The notes under the pieces are model-generated. The model was given only the letters and a program-made list of their open reading frames with translations, made no database searches and had not been told where the DNA came from. DNA of 7,012 nt from Acidobacteriota bacterium (lineage in GTDB: Bacteria; Acidobacteriota; Terriglobia; Terriglobales; Acidobacteriaceae), in NCBI GenBank assembly GCA_021780415.1, contig JAJXYW010000002.1:1-7012 (forward strand), read 5' to 3'. Positions 3,815 to 7,012 of this stretch are shown here, one piece after another; position 1 is the stretch's first letter; each line of letters begins with the position of its first letter. A program made the position numbers and the translations under genes.

Positions 3815-5572
3815 TCAAGAGGCCTGGAGCCCCCGGCGCTCGGAGGCGAGGCGGGCGGCCTCGATGTAGCGCGCGCGCTTCTCGGGGGTGATCGCCGCCA
3901 CGTCCACGACGAGGAACCCGTCCACGCAGTGGCCGAAGTTGGGGTCCACACCGAAGCCCAGAAATTTCACGCCTCCCCAGGTGCAGAGCTCGGCGTACTG
4001 TTTGTAAAGGGTGGGAACGGCGCAGCCGTGCTCCCGCAGCGTCTCTTTCAGGACGCGCAGCTCGGCGCGGTAGTTCCGGCCCGGCAGGAGCGCCGCGGCC
4101 CACTGCTCCCGGGCCTTCGTCATGACGTAGGGGTGCGGCGAGACGACGGCACCCTCTTCGGCGCCGAACCATGTCCGGTAGAAGCGGACGATCAGGTCCT
4201 TGGCGGGCTCTGGGTAGCTGTTGCTGATGCTCACGCAGCCGAACAGGGTGCGGATCTCGGGGTGGGCGGCGAGGTAGGCGCCGATGCCCTGCCAGAGGCT
4301 GTCGAGGGCACGACTGTTCCAGTAGCGGGGCTGGACGAAGCTGCGCCCCAGCTCGATGGCTGAGGGCAGGAGAGCCTGGACGGCGGGCGAGAGGGCGAAC
4401 AGAGAGGCGGCGTAGAGGCCCGCCAGTCCCCTCTCGGCCATCACCTCGGCGCAGGGAGCCAGCCGGTAGGCCCCGGCGACCTCGAGCTCGCGCTCGTCCC
4501 AGAGGACAATGTGCCGGTAGTGCGGGTCGAAGTCGTCCAGGTCGAGCCGCTGGCCCGTCCCCTCGCCCACGCGCCGGAAGGTCAGCTCGCGCAGGCGGCC
4601 GATCTCCCGCAAGACGGCCCTCGATTCGCCGCCGGCCAGCAGGATTCGTTTGCCGTCGTCCGTGGTTCCGAGGAGCTCGGCCGCCGCCAGCTCGGCGAGG
4701 AGCGCCCTGCGCTCCACGGGATGGACGATGCAGGTCTCGGTGCGGAAGAGGCCGCGCTTTCCCTGCCCGATTTTCTGTACATGGCGGCGGAGGAGGCCGG
4801 TGAGGACCTTGGCGCCGAGGGCACCGGGAGCGAAGGCTGAGGCGGGGATCGGGTCGCCGACCTTGAGGACGATGGTGCAGCCGCGCTGGCTGAAGAGTTC
4901 GCGCGGGAGGAGGAGCATGGAGAGCCGGCGGCTGAGGAGCGACGCGGCATAGAAGAGGCGGGAGTTACGGCCGCCCACCCACACGGGCAGGACGGGGGCA
5001 CTGCACTTGCGGGCAAAATGGACGGGGCCCTTCTGCCAGGGACCCTCCTGCACGCCGCGCCAGGTAGGTCGGTCGACCTCGGCCGCAGGGAAGAAGACGA
5101 CGGCCCCCTCCCTCTCCAGGGTCTGCTCGATGGCGAGAAGGCCGGACTTCTGCCTCCTCCCGGAAAAGAGGTCCACGGGGAGCATGAACTCCGAGAGGCC
5201 CGGGAGCACCGTGAGCACGTCGTTCGCCACAATCCAGACGTCGGGGCGCACCTCCAGTAAAGCCCTCAGGAGAGCCAGGGCGTCCACGCCGCCGAGGGGA
5301 TGGTTGGCCACGACGACGAGGCGGCCCTCGGAGGGAATGCGCCTGCGGTGGCGCAGAGTCAGGCTGAAGGAGACGTCCAGGAAGTCCAGGGCCTCGTCCA
5401 ACAGCTCCACGCCGCGCTGGCCCTCGGAACGGGTGCAGAAGGCCCGCACGTCGCGAAGCCGCAAAGCCCGGTCCAGGAAGCCGAAGAGCCACCTGTGGGC
5501 GAAGCGCGGGATCCTTCGGTAGAGATCCGGGTTCCTCTGCTCGACGAGCGTTTCGATATTCAGGCCGTTCAT
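3815..5572 (-). CDS. Two-domain acyltransferase: PlsC-like LPLAT plus hemolysin/OlsB-like GNAT (OlsF-type layout)
   Basis: Residues about 65-270 form a lysophospholipid acyltransferase domain. The catalytic block is N90-H91-P-L-G-G-V-D97, with His and Asp separated by five residues as I recall for the hemolysin-linked LPLAT branch. F161-P-A-A-E165 fills the FPxG substrate-phosphate motif with Ala at the usual Gly, and V194-L-P-V-W198 follows. Residues about 315-570 form an acyl-homoserine-lactone-synthase-like GNAT domain (COG3176/PF13444), with L327-R-E-L-T-F, D347-x-D/P...H354, A366-G-A-Y-R-L371 and E407-L-G-R-S-F-V413. This order matches OlsF, in which the C-terminal domain acylates the alpha-amine of ornithine with a 3-hydroxy fatty acid and the N-terminal domain adds the second acyl chain, making ornithine lipid. 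Substrate here is unproven; glycine or another amino acid is possible. At 585 residues it is the usual length. The start at 5572 follows GGAAGGGGA; an upstream in-frame extension of 76 codons is non-conserved-looking and rejected. It is probably a peripheral inner-membrane enzyme. Confidence 0.82.
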   Translation of the reverse strand: MNGLNIETLVEQRNPDLYRRIPRFAHRWLFGFLDRALRLRDVRAFCTRSEGQRGVELLDEALDFLDVSFSLTLRHRRRIPSEGRLVVVANHPLGGVDALALLRALLEVRPDVWIVANDVLTVLPGLSEFMLPVDLFSGRRQKSGLLAIEQTLEREGAVVFFPAAEVDRPTWRGVQEGPWQKGPVHFARKCSAPVLPVWVGGRNSRLFYAASLLSRRLSMLLLPRELFSQRGCTIVLKVGDPIPASAFAPGALGAKVLTGLLRRHVQKIGQGKRGLFRTETCIVHPVERRALLAELAAAELLGTTDDGKRILLAGGESRAVLREIGRLRELTFRRVGEGTGQRLDLDDFDPHYRHIVLWDERELEVAGAYRLAPCAEVMAERGLAGLYAASLFALSPAVQALLPSAIELGRSFVQPRYWNSRALDSLWQGIGAYLAAHPEIRTLFGCVSISNSYPEPAKDLIVRFYRTWFGAEEGAVVSPHPYVMTKAREQWAAALLPGRNYRAELRVLKETLREHGCAVPTLYKQYAELCTWGGVKFLGFGVDPNFGHCVDGFLVVDVAAITPEKRARYIEAARLASERRGLQAS

Positions 5573-5853
5573 GGGGTCCCCTTCCGCCTTAAGGATGGGG
5601 TGCGATCTTGGCTCCCCTCTTTCGGCTGCGTTTCGAATCAGAGACCCGAGCCTAGCCTGGGGATCTGCGCCGCGGAAGCTCCTGACGCCCGAGTGGACAG
5701 GAAACCGGACCGAGCGCAGCGAGAACGGCCCGGAGATCCTCGCGCCGTCCCGAGGCACTCCCGGTGTCCACCTTGAAGCCAGCTTGACACGGTCTCGCAA
5801 CGGACCCGCGGGATGCTTGCGCTTGGCGCCGCCGAGAGCGGCAGGAGGTCCCG
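5573..5853. promoter_or_regulatory. Divergent intergenic region
   Basis: These 281 bases separate two genes that start in opposite directions, so promoters for both must lie here. The downstream edges hold strong Shine-Dalgarno sites: AGGAGGT at 5842-5848 for the plus-strand gene and AAGGGGA at about 5579-5585 for the minus-strand gene. TTGACA occurs at 5784-5789 in the plus direction, but no good -10 lies 16-18 bases later, so I do not call a promoter. No clear operator palindrome was found. Confidence 0.45.
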
Positions 5854-6759
5854 ATGAACCGGCTCATCCTTCTCTCCGTGCTGTTCCTCACCGCGATGGC
5901 GGCCCACCAGGCCCGCGCTGCCGCAGCCGTCATCTTCTACCCCCCGGCACTTTCCGGGGCCACCTCCTTCGCCGATTCCATCGAGGCCTTGGCCCCGGCG
6001 GAGGCGGGCTGGTTGGGACAGGTGGTCAAGGTACCCTTGGTCCCGCTCGATCCCGGGGATTCCCTGGCGCGTCTGCGCGAACTGAAGCCGCGGCTCGTGT
6101 TCACCTACGGCGCATTCGCCACGAGGAGCGCTCGGTCGGTCCTTCCCAAGGCTTGGCTGATCTATGCGGGCGTTCCTTTTCCCGAGAACGAGGGCTTCAT
6201 CGAAGACGACTGCATGGTGGGGGTTGCCGCCTGGGGCTCGCCGCAGGGGCTCTTCCAGCTCCTCAACTCGGTGCGTCCCGTCCGGAAACTGGCGGTGCTT
6301 TACTCGGATATGCACGACGCCTCGGTGCGGCCGCTTCTCGCCAGGCTGAAGGAGGCGGGCTTTGATCCCAGCAGCATAGAGCTCAACGAGGCGCCCGTGA
6401 TCGAGGAGGTGGTGCGCTCCATCATGAACGGGGGGTACGGCGCGCTCCTGATCCTGCCCTCCCCGCCCATGTCCAATCCCGACCGTCTGCGCTACGTCAT
6501 CACCCAGTGCGTACGCGGCTCTATCCTTCCGGTGGCGGGCGATCCGGCCCTCGTTCAGGAGGGCGCACTGTGCGCGGTGACACCGGGAAGCCGGGCCACC
6601 GCGGCAACGGCACTGGCCGCTGGCAGAAAGCTCCTCTCCACGGGGAGCCGAGGGCAAGCGCTGTACTGGCCTTCCACCTTTCTGAGAATCGTCAACCAGT
6701 CGGTCGAGGCGGCATTCCGCTTGGACCGCCCACTGCCCGCCGACCGGTCCATCGAGTGA
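5854..6759 (+). CDS. Secreted ABC-type substrate-binding protein, PF04392-like
   Basis: The 301-residue product begins with a signal peptide: M-N-R, a hydrophobic core (LILLSVLFLTAMAA) and an A-R-A cleavage motif at residues 20-22, with no lipobox Cys. The mature protein has the two-lobe periplasmic-binding layout of the PF04392 family. A first-lobe segment ends L-V-F-T-Y-G-A (81-87). V143-R-K-L-A-V-L-Y150 begins the second half, G195-A-L-L-I-L-P and I224-L-P-V-A follow, and E236-G-A-L-C-A-V-T-P with a final G-R-K-L-L-S-T-G and N281-Q-S-V-E-A-A are the closing landmarks. Such proteins deliver small ligands to ABC importers, or serve as sensors when orphaned; the ligand is unknown. No permease or ATPase gene is in view. 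The start at 5854 is strongly supported by AGGAGGT five bases upstream. It is slightly short for the family (about 320-330), mainly before the first lobe's G-A motif. Confidence 0.78.
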   Translation: MNRLILLSVLFLTAMAAHQARAAAAVIFYPPALSGATSFADSIEALAPAEAGWLGQVVKVPLVPLDPGDSLARLRELKPRLVFTYGAFATRSARSVLPKAWLIYAGVPFPENEGFIEDDCMVGVAAWGSPQGLFQLLNSVRPVRKLAVLYSDMHDASVRPLLARLKEAGFDPSSIELNEAPVIEEVVRSIMNGGYGALLILPSPPMSNPDRLRYVITQCVRGSILPVAGDPALVQEGALCAVTPGSRATAATALAAGRKLLSTGSRGQALYWPSTFLRIVNQSVEAAFRLDRPLPADRSIE

Positions 6760-6810
6760 ACCGCGGCCGGGCCAATCCTCCCCGCGCCGGCGGATGACCG
6801 CAGGCTCCAC

Positions 6811-6839
6811 TTGATAGACGGCTGGGACGATGCCAGACT
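6811..6839 (+). promoter_or_regulatory. Possible promoter of the DUF488 gene
   Basis: TTGATA (6811-6816, five of six matches to the -35 consensus) is followed after exactly 17 bases by CAGACT (6834-6839, three of six matches to the -10 consensus). This would start transcription about 25 bases before the ATG. The -10 is weak, so this is tentative. Confidence 0.3.
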
Positions 6840-6870
6840 CTGGGAGCCGATTCCACGAATGGAGGTTCCC

Positions 6871-7012
6871 ATGGCGATCCGGGTGGTGCGGCTGGGAAGC
6901 CCGAGGGCGGCGGGCGAGGGGCTGAGGCTGGGGACGGTGCTGCGGCCGCCGCGGGGGGTGCCGAAGGCGGAGCACGCCTCGCGGGACTTCTACGACGCGT
7001 GGCTGCCGGAGC
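6871..7012 (+). CDS. DUF488-family protein, N-terminal part (cut by window end)
   Basis: Only the first 47 codons are present. They read MAIRVVRLGSPRAAGEGLRL, continue with G-T-V-L-R-P-P-R-G-V-P-K, and end S-R-D-F-Y-D-A-W-L-P-E at the window edge. This is the conserved opening of the DUF488/YeaO-like family (x-I-x-x-x-R-L-G-x-P-R, R-G-V-P-K, D-x-Y-D-x-W-L-P), small cytoplasmic proteins usually of about 120-160 residues with no firmly established activity. The ATG at 6871 follows GGAGGT by five bases, an excellent site. It lies 111 bases after the substrate-binding-protein gene in the same direction and has a possible promoter of its own, so co-transcription is uncertain. Confidence 0.85.
   Translation, partial: MAIRVVRLGSPRAAGEGLRLGTVLRPPRGVPKAEHASRDFYDAWLPE

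Noticed and set aside
3929..5776. Several long plus-strand open frames opposite the acyltransferase gene
   Set aside because: They are antisense frames kept open by GC-rich third-position bias, with no family resemblance or initiation sites.
5573..5800. 76-codon N-terminal extension of the two-domain acyltransferase
   Set aside because: It runs through the divergent intergenic region, has Arg/Pro/Ser-rich chance composition, and the inner ATG at 5572 has a good Shine-Dalgarno site.
5784..5817. TTGACA followed by GATGCT as a promoter for the substrate-binding-protein gene
   Set aside because: The spacing is about 22 bases and the -10 is poor; no acceptable -10 lies at 16-18 bases.
5638..6975. 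A 445-codon minus-strand frame opposite the substrate-binding-protein gene
   Set aside because: Its product is Arg/Gly/Pro/His-rich, with no recognisable domain, and it lies across a gene with a signal peptide, a perfect Shine-Dalgarno site and family motifs.

Overview
This is a GC-rich window from a Gram-negative-type bacterium. The GC content, the strong purine-rich Shine-Dalgarno sites, a secreted solute-binding protein and dispersed palindromic repeats between genes would fit a soil or sediment lineage such as Myxococcota, Acidobacteriota or Desulfobacterota. The sequence alone does not decide among these. I see no rRNA, tRNA or CRISPR array.

Left end (1-1197): a cluster of three strong hairpins (38-156) is followed, on the minus strand, by the remains of a HicB/HicA-type toxin-antitoxin locus. 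The HicB-like frame (284-619) keeps a recognisable N-terminus and C-terminus. Between them lies a foreign in-frame segment flanked by a 6-bp direct repeat exactly 144 bp apart. The overlapping HicA-like frame stops after 26 codons. Upstream on the same strand is an intact YhbS-like GNAT acetyltransferase (694-1197), followed by a hairpin.

Centre (1522-2574): the most distinctive region is a small integron gene-cassette array with no integrase in view (a CALIN). It has two attC-like sites of one family (1522-1627 and 1950-2078) and a shorter, degenerate one (2508-2574). They bracket two minus-strand cassette genes of visibly lower GC. One encodes a 105-aa beta-rich, PH-like protein whose stop codon lies inside the attC core. 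The other encodes a 127-aa helical protein of unknown function. Gene direction implies that the array reads right to left.

Repeat buffer (2575-3187): about 600 bp without a credible gene. It holds a REP-like hairpin, a large imperfect inverted repeat with 45-bp arms, a pair of 21-bp direct repeats around it, four tandem copies of an 8-bp unit, and a dispersed-repeat-like stretch.

Right half (3188-7012): a two-gene minus-strand unit encodes a 585-aa two-domain acyltransferase (PlsC-like LPLAT plus hemolysin/OlsB-like GNAT; the layout of OlsF aminolipid synthases) and then a small two-helix membrane protein. Divergently on the plus strand are a secreted ABC-type substrate-binding protein of the PF04392 kind, with no permease or ATPase in view, and the first 47 codons of a DUF488-family protein cut by the window edge. 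The acyltransferase and membrane protein probably act at the envelope. I see no link between these genes and the cassette array beyond proximity.
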